In this document: one piece after another, positions 23,382-31,700 of the stretch | Position numbering within the stretch: the stretch's first letter is position 1 | Layout of the letters: the number at the start of each line of letters is the position of its first letter | From: Defluviitaleaceae bacterium | GTDB lineage: Bacteria > Bacillota > Clostridia > Lachnospirales > WQUN01 | Length of the DNA: 36,142 bases | Assembly (NCBI GenBank): GCA_009780315.1 | Contig: WRAH01000029.1 | Span: 1-36,142 of the forward strand | Direction: 5' to 3' | Translations under genes and position numbers: made by a program | Notes under the pieces: model-generated | Database searches by the model: none | What the model was told of the DNA's origin: nothing | Seen by the model: the letters and a program-made list of their open reading frames with translations, nothing else

Positions 23382-24947
23382 ATGGCTGAACTTGTAAGAG
23401 AACAGGTATTTTTAGACCAATCGGTGGGCAATGAAGAAGTCCAAATCATGCTGGAAGGCGACTTGATTGTCCCTGATATAAAGCCAGATATGGCACTACT
23501 TTTGCAAACAGAAGAGCAAATTATAATTGACCGTACAGAATCTGGTGTAGATAGGGTAAACTATGTAGGACGGCTTGACTTAAATATATTGTATGTAGCA
23601 AAGGCGGCAGATAAGTCTGTCCACGCAATTTCATTAAGCCGTGCCCTTGACGACTTTGTAAATGTTGATGGTGTAACCAAAGACATGTGGGCGCGGACAA
23701 AAGGAACGATTGCCAACATAGATTATCGTGTGGTGAATGACCGCAAAGTGAATTATCGCGCAGTGGTCAATATTTCAGTTGCGGCAGAGCGTAGTGATGC
23801 CCATGAAATGGTTGTACATATCAGTGACGTGCCTGAAAATCAACTATTAAAATCAAATTTAAGCGTCAATCGTACAGTAGAAAACCGCGTTGACCGTTTT
23901 TCTGTAAAAGACCAGCTTATATTACCATCTTCTAAGCCAAATATCCGTGAAATTTTACAAGTGTCTGCGGGCATAATCAATCAAGATGTGCGGGTTGCAG
24001 GAGGGCGGGTAAATATTTCAGGTGCGCTGTCAATCACATCCCTTTATCGCGGTGACACAGAAGACAGTCTCATTGAGTTTATGGAAAATGAAATTCCATT
24101 TAATGGCTCAATAGATATTTCAGGTGCGCGGGAAGAGATGCTTGCAGATGTTTATTTGCAAGTGATAGACCAGCATATTACTGTGCGTCCAGATGATGAT
24201 GGGGAAGACCGTGTGTTGGAAGTTGAACTCTCTGTGGGTGTAGAAATGAAAGTGTACAGCACAGAAAGCTTCACAATGCTTGAGGATGCCTATGTTATCA
24301 ACCAGCAGTTGACCCTTGCAAAAACCGTTGTGCGGTATCCTCAGCTGGTGTGTGTCAACCGCAATCAAACCCCTGTAAAAGAGGTTGTGACACTGGGCGG
24401 CACTGTGCCTGATATGCTGCAAGTGTTCCGTGTAAAAGGTCATGCCCACATGGACGAAATAAAAATCATTGAAGATAAGATTATTGTAGAAGGTGCAATA
24501 AACACAGATATCCTGTATGTGGCAGAAAGTGACGCAACACCCCTTGCCAGCTATCGCACGGTGATTCCATACAGGCAGGTGATTGAAGCAAAAGGTGCAG
24601 ACCCATCTATGCGTGTAGATGTGACAGCTACTATTGACCATGGGGCATTTAATATGCTAACCCCGCGGGAAGCAGAAGTCAAATTTATGCTGACCTTCAA
24701 CACCCGTGTGATAGACGAAGAAGAAACCCGTATTGTAGGGGATATTACATTTGATGATATAGACCCAGAAACTCTTGCCAGTCAAGCCAGTATGACAGTA
24801 TACATTGTTCAGCCAAGTGATACTTTATGGAAGATTGCAAAAAAGTATAACACCTCACTGGATGAATTGATTTCTGTAAATGATATTGAGCAGCCGGGAA
24901 AAATTGCCCCAGGACAAAAGCTGTTGATATTAAAACGAGGATTATAA
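23382..24947 (+). CDS. sipL: SipL-like spore coat morphogenesis protein (SPOCS and LysM domains)
   Basis: The 521-residue protein carries repeated SPOCS (DUF3794) modules: the first contains VPDIKPDMALLLQTEEQIII near residue 31, and related beta-rich blocks recur near residues 180-290 and 330-440 (KPNIREILQVSAGI, TVPDMLQVFRVKGHA). A LysM domain closes the protein (YIVQPSDTLWKIAKKYNTSL, then NDIEQPGKIAPGQKLLIL). SipL of Clostridioides has the same layout and size, binds SpoIVA through its LysM domain and is needed for coat assembly. There is no signal peptide, as expected for a mother-cell protein. The sigma-E-like promoter and the hairpin before the gene suggest sporulation control. Confidence 0.92.
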   Translation: MAELVREQVFLDQSVGNEEVQIMLEGDLIVPDIKPDMALLLQTEEQIIIDRTESGVDRVNYVGRLDLNILYVAKAADKSVHAISLSRALDDFVNVDGVTKDMWARTKGTIANIDYRVVNDRKVNYRAVVNISVAAERSDAHEMVVHISDVPENQLLKSNLSVNRTVENRVDRFSVKDQLILPSSKPNIREILQVSAGIINQDVRVAGGRVNISGALSITSLYRGDTEDSLIEFMENEIPFNGSIDISGAREEMLADVYLQVIDQHITVRPDDDGEDRVLEVELSVGVEMKVYSTESFTMLEDAYVINQQLTLAKTVVRYPQLVCVNRNQTPVKEVVTLGGTVPDMLQVFRVKGHAHMDEIKIIEDKIIVEGAINTDILYVAESDATPLASYRTVIPYRQVIEAKGADPSMRVDVTATIDHGAFNMLTPREAEVKFMLTFNTRVIDEEETRIVGDITFDDIDPETLASQASMTVYIVQPSDTLWKIAKKYNTSLDELISVNDIEQPGKIAPGQKLLILKRGL

Positions 24948-24950
24948 AAA

Positions 24951-24981
24951 AAAACCTCTTGCCGTAGCAAGAGGTTTTTTT
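24951..24981 (+). terminator. Rho-independent terminator of sipL
   Basis: AACCTCTTGC (24953-24962), a CGTA loop and GCAAGAGGTT (24967-24976) are followed by a T run to 24981 and preceded by a run of A, so it may work in both directions. Confidence 0.9.
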
Positions 24982-25029
24982 ATTGCATTTGTGATACAAT
25001 GTTAGAAAATTTCAGAGAGGTATGTGTGC

Positions 25030-26586
25030 ATGAAAAGCGTTAGAGGTGGGTTTTTTGTGCTGGTGCTAATACTGGCAGCCGTATTTTTGCCTGTGCAGGT
25101 TGTGCAAGGCGAGGCACATCATGAAAATATAGACATTGTAATACAAGCCTTTGAAACCATGCTGGATGAAGCAACAGAACGTGCCGAAGCTTCGCCGTAT
25201 AGACTACTTAGGTTGCTTACTGAAAGTTTAACCAATGGCATGACTCAATTTCACTATGCCGAAGTTACACCATGGATGGAAGACCGTGCAGATATCACAT
25301 TGTTTTCAAATCTCCATACGCTGGATTTTGGGTTACACTTTGCACTTGAAAGTATCCGTGACTGGGGCTTTGAGTATTACGTTGAATTTATGCTCTACTT
25401 AAACCCTGAACGGGCTGCCCTTGCTTTGCCTCAAATAGATGATACTTTTTTTGGTGTGCATTTTGACACTTTATATGAAGATTTATCTGCTTTTGTACAA
25501 CTTGCTGAATTGGAAATGCATGAGTTTATAGAGTTGATGACGTTTGCCATGCCTATTATAGATATTTTACAAAGCTCCGCAGACGAGGTTATACCTTTTG
25601 GTTTTCTTGAACCTTATAAAGAACTTCTTTTCACATGGCTTGCAACCGCAGAAATGTCTGCCCATCAAGTCACCTTAGATACTATAGATATGCCTGTAAC
25701 CAGAATCGCCTATAATTTTTCACCGCAAAGTGTAGGTGAGCATTTACATGGGCTGGCAGACATGATTGAAGCCGACAGTACGATACGTGGCATTAACCAG
25801 CTATTGTTTATGTATGGATGGACTCCGCATTTAACCAACATACTCAACAACCTGCGTGAAGATGCAGATTTATTTATAGAAGCACTGGCTGGTGATATTA
25901 TCATTGTGGTTTACTTAGACAGCCATCACCGCCTTGTTCGTGCAGAGCTAATAATAGATGTTGAAGAAACGGTAAGGGTGCCTGCTTGGGCAATGCCCTT
26001 CATCACAACCGCAGAAACGGCAGAGTGGTTTAGTTATGAAATATTTGAATCAACTGCATGGCATGTAAGTATTTATCACCAATACTGGCGTATCTATCAT
26101 GGTTTGGATGTTGTGACCAGACCAATATATGCTAGGATAAGTCTTGATTTTGGACAGTCTGTCCATGATGTGTGGTTACTTGAACTCTACGTTTATGAAG
26201 CGGACGATGAGTTTAGCGAACGTATTTCATATACATGGGCATTTGAAAGTGCTTTGGAGGGATACCATCATACCTTTACGACCATATCACATTTGGCATG
26301 GAGTGATTGGAGCCCAGAGCCACGCGTTGACACGATGGAAGTCACATGGCAACCTGAAAGCGGGGCATTTGCCATCGGCACGTTGGAAGGCATTTTCCTT
26401 CACAACCCAGATGGTAGTTTTTTATTCCGCTATGCTTTTGAAGATTTTGAGACAGGGGAAGAATCCTTTGTTTTTGCCCTTAGCGGGCAACCGAATGTGG
26501 AAGTTCCTGCAATAGATTTTAAAAGTTTAGGGCAATGGGGTGAACTTATTTTAGAATGGCTGGAACGTGCAGCACAGGTGCTTTAA
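25030..26586 (+). CDS. Secreted or membrane-anchored protein of unknown function
   Basis: The 518-residue protein begins with a signal peptide or anchor (MKSVRGGFFVLVLILAAVFLPVQVVQG). The rest is acidic and rich in aromatic residues. Residues 30-200 look helical, and residues about 290-480 look like long beta strands (GDIIIVVYLDSHHRLVRAELII, ISLDFGQSVHDVWLLELYVYE, MEVTWQPESGAFAIGTL), similar in style to Firmicutes lipoprotein-like folds built from antiparallel sheets. I do not recognise the family and see no catalytic motif. I chose ATG 25030, nine bases after GAGAGG; a GTG at 25024 is too close to it. plsC follows 23 bases after the stop with no terminator, so the two may share an mRNA. Confidence 0.7.
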   Translation: MKSVRGGFFVLVLILAAVFLPVQVVQGEAHHENIDIVIQAFETMLDEATERAEASPYRLLRLLTESLTNGMTQFHYAEVTPWMEDRADITLFSNLHTLDFGLHFALESIRDWGFEYYVEFMLYLNPERAALALPQIDDTFFGVHFDTLYEDLSAFVQLAELEMHEFIELMTFAMPIIDILQSSADEVIPFGFLEPYKELLFTWLATAEMSAHQVTLDTIDMPVTRIAYNFSPQSVGEHLHGLADMIEADSTIRGINQLLFMYGWTPHLTNILNNLREDADLFIEALAGDIIIVVYLDSHHRLVRAELIIDVEETVRVPAWAMPFITTAETAEWFSYEIFESTAWHVSIYHQYWRIYHGLDVVTRPIYARISLDFGQSVHDVWLLELYVYEADDEFSERISYTWAFESALEGYHHTFTTISHLAWSDWSPEPRVDTMEVTWQPESGAFAIGTLEGIFLHNPDGSFLFRYAFEDFETGEESFVFALSGQPNVEVPAIDFKSLGQWGELILEWLERAAQVL

Positions 26587-26609
26587 CACAACAATAGGGG
26601 ATGATATGT

Positions 26610-27344
26610 ATGAGGATAATCCGAAGTATTTATTTTTATTTTTACTTCTTTATAAGCCTTGCCTTTCTTTCCAGCAGGTTTAAAAGACATGTTGCCAGTA
26701 AAGGTAAGATTGCTAAGGTTGAGTATGAAAATCTTATCAACCAAGAAGTCCGATGGTGGGCTGCGCGTATGATAAAAGTAAGTGGTGCAAAAATAAATAT
26801 CATTGGCGAAGAGCATATTCCTGATGAATCCGTGGTTTTTTATTGCAATCACCAAAGCTATTTTGACGTAGCTATATTTTTAGGTTGCATAGATAAAAAT
26901 AAAGGCTTTATGTCTAAAGAAGGGATTTTTAAAATTCCCTTTTTAGGGGGATGGATGCGGGAGCTTCGTTGTATTGTCATTAGTCAAACAGATGTTAGAC
27001 AAGCACTAAAAGCCATTATTGCAGGCATAGAAATTATAAAAGATGACTATTCCATGGTGATATTTCCAGAAGGTACAAGAAGCCCTGATGGAAAACTCTT
27101 GGAGTTTAAAGCAGGTGCGTTTAAGCTTGCCACAAAGCCCCAAGTGCCCATTATACCTGTGACCATTGACGGGGCTATCAATATCATGAAAAAAGGCGAG
27201 TATCTTCTCAATCCTGCCACAGTCAATGTTATCATTCACCCGCCAATGTATACCAACGCATTGACAAGGGAAGAAGCGGTAGCCATTCCAGAACAAGTGA
27301 AGACAATCATTCAATCTGGTTTTTCTAAGGGCGGGGTACAATGA
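26610..27344 (+). CDS. plsC: 1-acyl-sn-glycerol-3-phosphate acyltransferase
   Basis: The 244-residue enzyme adds the second acyl chain in phosphatidic acid synthesis. It has an N-terminal membrane helix (IYFYFYFFISLAFLSS) and the acyltransferase motifs CNHQSYFDV (His81 and Asp86 of HX4D), GFMSKEGIFKIPFLGGW, FPEGTRSPDGKL near residue 152 and VPIIPVTIDGA. Length and order are normal. ATG 26610 lies nine bases after AGGGG; the ATG at 26601 directly adjoins that site and is less likely. Its stop codon overlaps the ATG of a frameshifted glycosidase-like stub (ATGA), so another gene was once coupled to it. Confidence 0.92.
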   Translation: MRIIRSIYFYFYFFISLAFLSSRFKRHVASKGKIAKVEYENLINQEVRWWAARMIKVSGAKINIIGEEHIPDESVVFYCNHQSYFDVAIFLGCIDKNKGFMSKEGIFKIPFLGGWMRELRCIVISQTDVRQALKAIIAGIEIIKDDYSMVIFPEGTRSPDGKLLEFKAGAFKLATKPQVPIIPVTIDGAINIMKKGEYLLNPATVNVIIHPPMYTNALTREEAVAIPEQVKTIIQSGFSKGGVQ

Positions 27345-27454
27345 GTATGGATATAAAAGGTTTTTTGAAAGTTCAGGGACGCGATTTTGTTAAATGAAGA
27401 CGGCAAAAAAGTACTGCTTAAAGGTGTTTATAACGCGCCTGTTAAAGGGCTTGT
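27341..27454 (+). pseudogene. Frameshifted N-terminal stub resembling a GH5 glycoside hydrolase
   Basis: The frame starting at 27341 reads MSMDIKGFLKVQGRDFVK and then stops at 27395-27397. Removing one A from the run at 27392-27394 restores NEDGKKVLLKGVYN, so the joined product has the typical start of GH5 enzymes, in which a phrase like GFLKVQG, then NEDGKKVLLKGVN leads into the catalytic domain. No catalytic domain follows; instead the sequence runs into a weak hairpin and T run near 27438-27460. The ATG overlaps the plsC stop. This looks like the remains of a gene lost by deletion. The match is short, so the family name is tentative. Confidence 0.45.
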
Positions 27455-27478
27455 TTTTTTGTCAAATTTTAAGAAATG

Positions 27479-27516
27479 TCAAAAATTTTTACTTGAAATT
27501 TTTGAGAAAATAGAAT
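27479..27516 (+). promoter_or_regulatory. Promoter and dyad operator of the lytTR-DUF3021 pair
   Basis: TCAAAAATTT (27479-27488) and AAATTTTTGA (27496-27505) form a perfect 10-bp inverted repeat. It overlaps the -35-like box TTTACT (27488-27493), which stands 17 bases before TAGAAT (27511-27516). TGTCAAA occurs twice with a 17-base period (27460 and 27477). The layout suits autoregulation. Confidence 0.4.
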
Positions 27517-27563
27517 ATTGTCTCCTATAGGAAAACAACAAGGATATCTAGAAAGGTGCGATT

Positions 27564-28004
27564 GTGTTGGAGGTTATCATTCAAGAAACCAAAGTTGGTG
27601 AAAAGGAATATGTACTGGTAAGATGTCAAAAAATAACGCCCGAACTTTCCGACCTGCTAGACCAGATAAAAGATTATGACAGAGCGTTAATTGCATTTGC
27701 TGATAATGAAATACACCGAATCAACCCATCAGATGTGTTCTATGTTGAGTCAGTAGACAAAAAGATTTTCCTATATTGTGAAAGTGTTGTGTATGAGTCA
27801 AAGCAACGGCTTTATGAGTTTGAAGAAATGTTAAATCCAAATGTATTCATGCGTATTTCAAAGTCAACTATTGTGAATTTAAGCAAAATAAAATCATTGA
27901 GTATTGCATTATATGGCAGGCTTGAAGTCACACTGGCAAACAGTGAAAAAGTTTTTGCCACGCGCACCCATGCCGAAAGATTAAGGGGTAAGTTGGAATT
28001 ATAA
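27564..28004 (+). CDS. LytTR family DNA-binding regulator without receiver domain
   Basis: The 146-residue protein has a short N-terminal domain (residues 1-45) and a LytTR DNA-binding domain: IHRINPSDVFYVESVDKKIFLYCE, LYEFEEMLNPNVFMRISKSTIVNLSKIKSL and YGRLEVTLANSEKVFATRTHAERLRGKL. It has no phospho-receiver domain. Such stand-alone LytTR proteins are usually encoded with a small membrane protein that restrains them, here the DUF3021 gene that follows. The start is GTG 27564, about six bases after GAAAGGTG. The dyad at 27479-27505 is a likely site for self-control. The targets are unknown; the big surface protein downstream is a candidate by location only. Confidence 0.9.
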   Translation: MLEVIIQETKVGEKEYVLVRCQKITPELSDLLDQIKDYDRALIAFADNEIHRINPSDVFYVESVDKKIFLYCESVVYESKQRLYEFEEMLNPNVFMRISKSTIVNLSKIKSLSIALYGRLEVTLANSEKVFATRTHAERLRGKLEL

Positions 28005-28019
28005 AAAAAGGGGGGGGGG
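28003..28019 (+). repeat. A7G10 homopolymer tract at the ribosome site of the DUF3021 gene
   Basis: Seven A (28003-28009) run into ten G (28010-28019), ending three bases before the ATG at 28023. The tract takes the place of the ribosome site. Long G runs slip during replication, so the strength or spacing of this site may vary between cells. Confidence 0.75.
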
Positions 28020-28022
28020 AGT

Positions 28023-28451
28023 ATGGATGTTAAGGAAATACGAAGGCTGATTTTAGATTCATTTTTTGTTGTATTTGGCTGTGCTGTGCTTTCGACACAT
28101 GTATTTAAGCGAATTGACGGCGGTGAGCATTTGCCGTCATATTATATTGCCGTACTTTTTATCGCTGCATTGATTATTTGTGTATCCAACTTTGTTTTTT
28201 ACTCAAAGCGGGTGTTAACCAGACGGCAAATGAGCTGGAGATATTTATTGCACTTTGTCATAACACTTGCAGTAGCCGCAGTGGTTGGCGTGTACATGGA
28301 ATGGATTGTTTGCAGCAGTCCTATATGGGTACTTTTGTATCTGCTGATTGTTAGTATTTTTTATGGCTTAATGTTAGTTGTGAATGAGATGAGATATTAT
28401 GGAGCGGTTAAGGAAATGAACGAGCAATTAAAAAAGCGGTTTAATCAATAA
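28023..28451 (+). CDS. DUF3021 family membrane protein
   Basis: The 142-residue protein has four hydrophobic segments, approximately DSFFVVFGCAVLSTHVF, YYIAVLFIAALIICVSNFVF, LLHFVITLAVAAVVGVYMEW and WVLLYLLIVSIFYGLMLVV, and a charged C-terminal helix (AVKEMNEQLKKRF). This fits DUF3021, whose genes are usually next to LytTR regulators. By analogy to LytTR regulatory systems of streptococci it may hold the regulator inactive at the membrane; that is inference. Its ribosome site is the unusual G10 run directly before the ATG, so its dose relative to the regulator may change by slippage. Confidence 0.82.
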   Translation: MDVKEIRRLILDSFFVVFGCAVLSTHVFKRIDGGEHLPSYYIAVLFIAALIICVSNFVFYSKRVLTRRQMSWRYLLHFVITLAVAAVVGVYMEWIVCSSPIWVLLYLLIVSIFYGLMLVVNEMRYYGAVKEMNEQLKKRFNQ

Positions 28452-28499
28452 GTCCTTGTGCAGTTTGTTCCCTAATTTCTGCATTTTATCCCTTTCATA

Positions 28500-28527
28500 T
28501 TGCAAAGGGTACTCTAATGTGTATAAT
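28500..28527 (+). promoter_or_regulatory. Likely sigma-A promoter of the DUF11 surface protein
   Basis: TTGCAA (28500-28505) and TATAAT (28522-28527) are 16 bases apart. Transcription from about 28534 would give a leader of some 220 bases before the ATG at 28755. Confidence 0.55.
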
Positions 28528-28587
28528 AAAATCTTAGTTATTGAAATTCACATAATGACAGCATAACACAATTACTTACTTAATTTA

Positions 28588-28672
28588 GGGGGGACTATTA
28601 CGAATAAATTTGAACCTAGTCAGGGGACGGCAAGGTTCATACAAAAGAAACGACTAAATATCCACTTAGTCG
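28588..28672 (+). ncRNA. Leader with competing complementary segments, unidentified
   Basis: TGAACC (28611-28616) pairs with GGTTCA (28634-28639), and CGACTAA (28651-28657) pairs with TTAGTCG (28666-28672) around an eight-base loop. GACTA at 28593-28597 and TAGTC at 28617-28621 are complementary to each other and to the second stem, so alternative folds exist. It lies in the long leader of the surface protein gene. I could not match it to a known riboswitch class. Confidence 0.4.
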
Positions 28673-28754
28673 CTACTGTTATTTGTGTGCCTTTTTGAGC
28701 CTTATTGACACAACAACAGAAATACTTGTTCAAACCAGAGAGGATGGATTTTTT

Positions 28755-31700
28755 ATGTGGAAAAACAAAAGGCGTTTTATACGGAAGTATTACAAAAATG
28801 TTGTTGCCGTCGTAATGATGGTGTTATTAGTCTTGGGCAATATACCCTTTGGTGTATTTGCAAACAGTGATGTACAAGATTGGAATTACACGACAGACGG
28901 TATCGAGCATAACTTCGTTGAACCAGGGGATGATTACGACAGCAACAAAAATGACTTAAATATTGAAACCGAAAATGATGAAACCGAAAAAACAGAATGC
29001 GACGATGAAGATATTGAACTTTCTCCGCCAAGTGAGGGTATTATTGCACCACCTCCATCACTATTTGATATCACATTCTTTTTTCCTGAAGCTTTAACGG
29101 ACAGCAATATTATACAGGTAGAAGTGGATAGTGGTTTTAATCCAATAGAAGGTGTGTCTGCCCTGACTGAAACGGGTCAATGGGTGGAAGTTTTCTTAAT
29201 CTATGATGGCGGTTTAGATATCCACGCTGTTTATCCGAACAATCACTTTACTATAATATATGGCGCGGTACACCCTGTTACAGGTGAAGTCTTTGAAAGT
29301 GTGCGCAACATTGTTATAGTGCTGAATGGGTTACTGCATATTGCACCGTTAAGCATTGGCGGATTTACTGCCAGTATTGCTACAACCATTCCAGGCTTTG
29401 AAAATACGATTGACTTCACAAATGCTGGACATGGAAATCTTGTTGTGCCTATTTTTCTATCTACAAATCACGTACAAGTTGTCAATATAAATGCTGCCTT
29501 TACAGATGGCTCTACAGATAGAAGTATCTCTATTGCACTGGCTGATGGGCTTGCATTTAGTGATGTGAGTTTGCCAGGTATGGTACAGCAAGGTGCAGGA
29601 CAAGAGGGACATGGGGGCAACCTGGCAGATAATTGGACTTGGAGTCCAATCCCAAATGAAAACATTAGCGAAGCCCTTTATGCAGAAATAACAGGTGCAA
29701 GTTATGTACAAAATCCAATCATTTCACGCACTATCGGGGAGGATTACCAGCCCCGTGCAGGTACATTGACATTTTATATTGAAGACCATGTAAATATCGA
29801 CAATCTGAATTTAGAAATTACAGTGGTGCAAGACTTTGCATTTGCTGCCACTGTTTCAGGGGGCGGACATCATGCCAATGCCGTGACTGTAACCGTCATG
29901 GAAGATGTGGGTGGCGGCGTTGACGTGGTGCAATCTCCTGCAATATTGGAAGGTTATCAAGTCAACGGACATGTTGGTTTTCGTGTGATGAGAAGGCAAA
30001 ACGCTTTCACAGAAGTCTATGAGCCGGGAGACACATGGCGGTCATTATTATGGATTGACTTGAATAATGTACAGAGTTCACCGGAAATGTTTGTTCATAC
30101 CATGCTGACTGAAAGCATTACTTTTACTGTACTTGTACCACAGCATCTTGCTGACCCTGCCAGTCTTGCTGTTGAAGTATTTACTGGCACAACCACTGGC
30201 GGCGTGAATAGCAATACTGTGGTCGGCTCAAGTTTAACACCGGCTAATTTAGTCCCCCTTGCGGTAGGCACTAATGTGACTGTATCAACTTGGAACGACT
30301 TTCATTATGTTGAAATCACATTACTGCAAGCAGATTTTAGAAATGCACGGCTTAATCTTGTAGGTACAGTACCTACAACCACACCACCAACTGACCCGCA
30401 ATTAGTTTCTAATATTGACAATACATTTCATGGAGAAACTACGCCTCAAAATACAGGTTCAGGATTCTTTGAGCTGATTCCAATAGGTCGCACTGTACAC
30501 CAGCTGGCAAGCTCACGTGGTTCATACGGGGCTCACTGGATTCGTGTTGCAGAGCCTTTCCAAAATAGGCTGACTGTTCACCCTATGAATCTGCCTGAAT
30601 CATTTTCTGGTACAGCTGCCGATTCTCCTGTTGTGCCTCTTGGGGGATTTAGGCTGGAAAATTCATTTGCCGCTCCATTATCCGACCAAGCTATTCGTAT
30701 CACTGTACCTGATGAATCTCAAAATTATATTGGTATACGTGCATTCCGTTTACCTGCGGGTGAAGATGGGATACGCAATGTCACTGCTGTAACCACAGCA
30801 GGGCGCACGATTCACATTGCAGGCCCAATTGGTGTAGATGGTATTTATCATTCCTTATCATTTGTTAATCTTAGTTTTTATGGTGCAACTTTTGCGGCGC
30901 ACCATGGCTTTACAAGACTTGCCTCCAACGAGTTTATTGTATCGTTATATTACGAACTGTATGGAGAGGTTCCTGTAGGTGCAACCTATGACCGCGGGTA
31001 CTCATGGAATAATCATCAAGCAAACCTAGCATTCCAATATTTAGGCGTTGTACATCAACAATTGACAGCGGGTACAAATGTAGAGGTTAATGCAATTGCT
31101 GGGCTTATAGATGATACTACGGATACTGGTATTTCCAACACCCTTCGCACTGTTGCGACAGATATAAGAACTGCAAGTACACATGCTACATTTACTACAA
31201 GCATTGGGGCTACAAATCTAGGCGGTCTTACACTTGATTCAGGTCAAAGGCATAACAATGCGACCTTTACTATTAGAGACTTGCCTTTCCAGTATCGGCC
31301 GCTTGTATTTGGTGTGCAAGGTTTCTATGTATACTTGCGTAACCACATGGGTGATGTAAACTGGCATATGGATTCTGTTGTTGTAAACTGGGGCGGCAAC
31401 ACATACAGCCTAGCCAATGGAAACTTACTGTTTACTACGCTTATAGACTCTACAGGCAGTACGGTTTATCGCTTGCACCTAGATGAGCCTATTCTTGGAT
31501 TGTTTGACGAAAATATGGCGCGTTACAGTTTCATAACCATAGCTGTTGACCTGAGTGTAAGTGCGGAAGCTGCTACTCAATCTATTCTACTTCGTGAACT
31601 GATGATGGTCAGCACGATTCGTGAAGATATCCAAATTTGGTCTGGCGGTAGTGCGGTTAACCACCACTGGAATCTTGGCACAGACCCAGGCAACTTCTAT

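Noticed and set aside
24120..24641. 173-codon minus-strand frame inside sipL
   Set aside because: It is opposite a well-supported gene, has Cys/His-rich composition typical of shadow frames, and no ribosome site.
28588..28672. c-di-GMP riboswitch in the surface protein leader
   Set aside because: The core motifs of class I that I know are not present in order, and I could not build the class II pseudoknot, so I left it unidentified.
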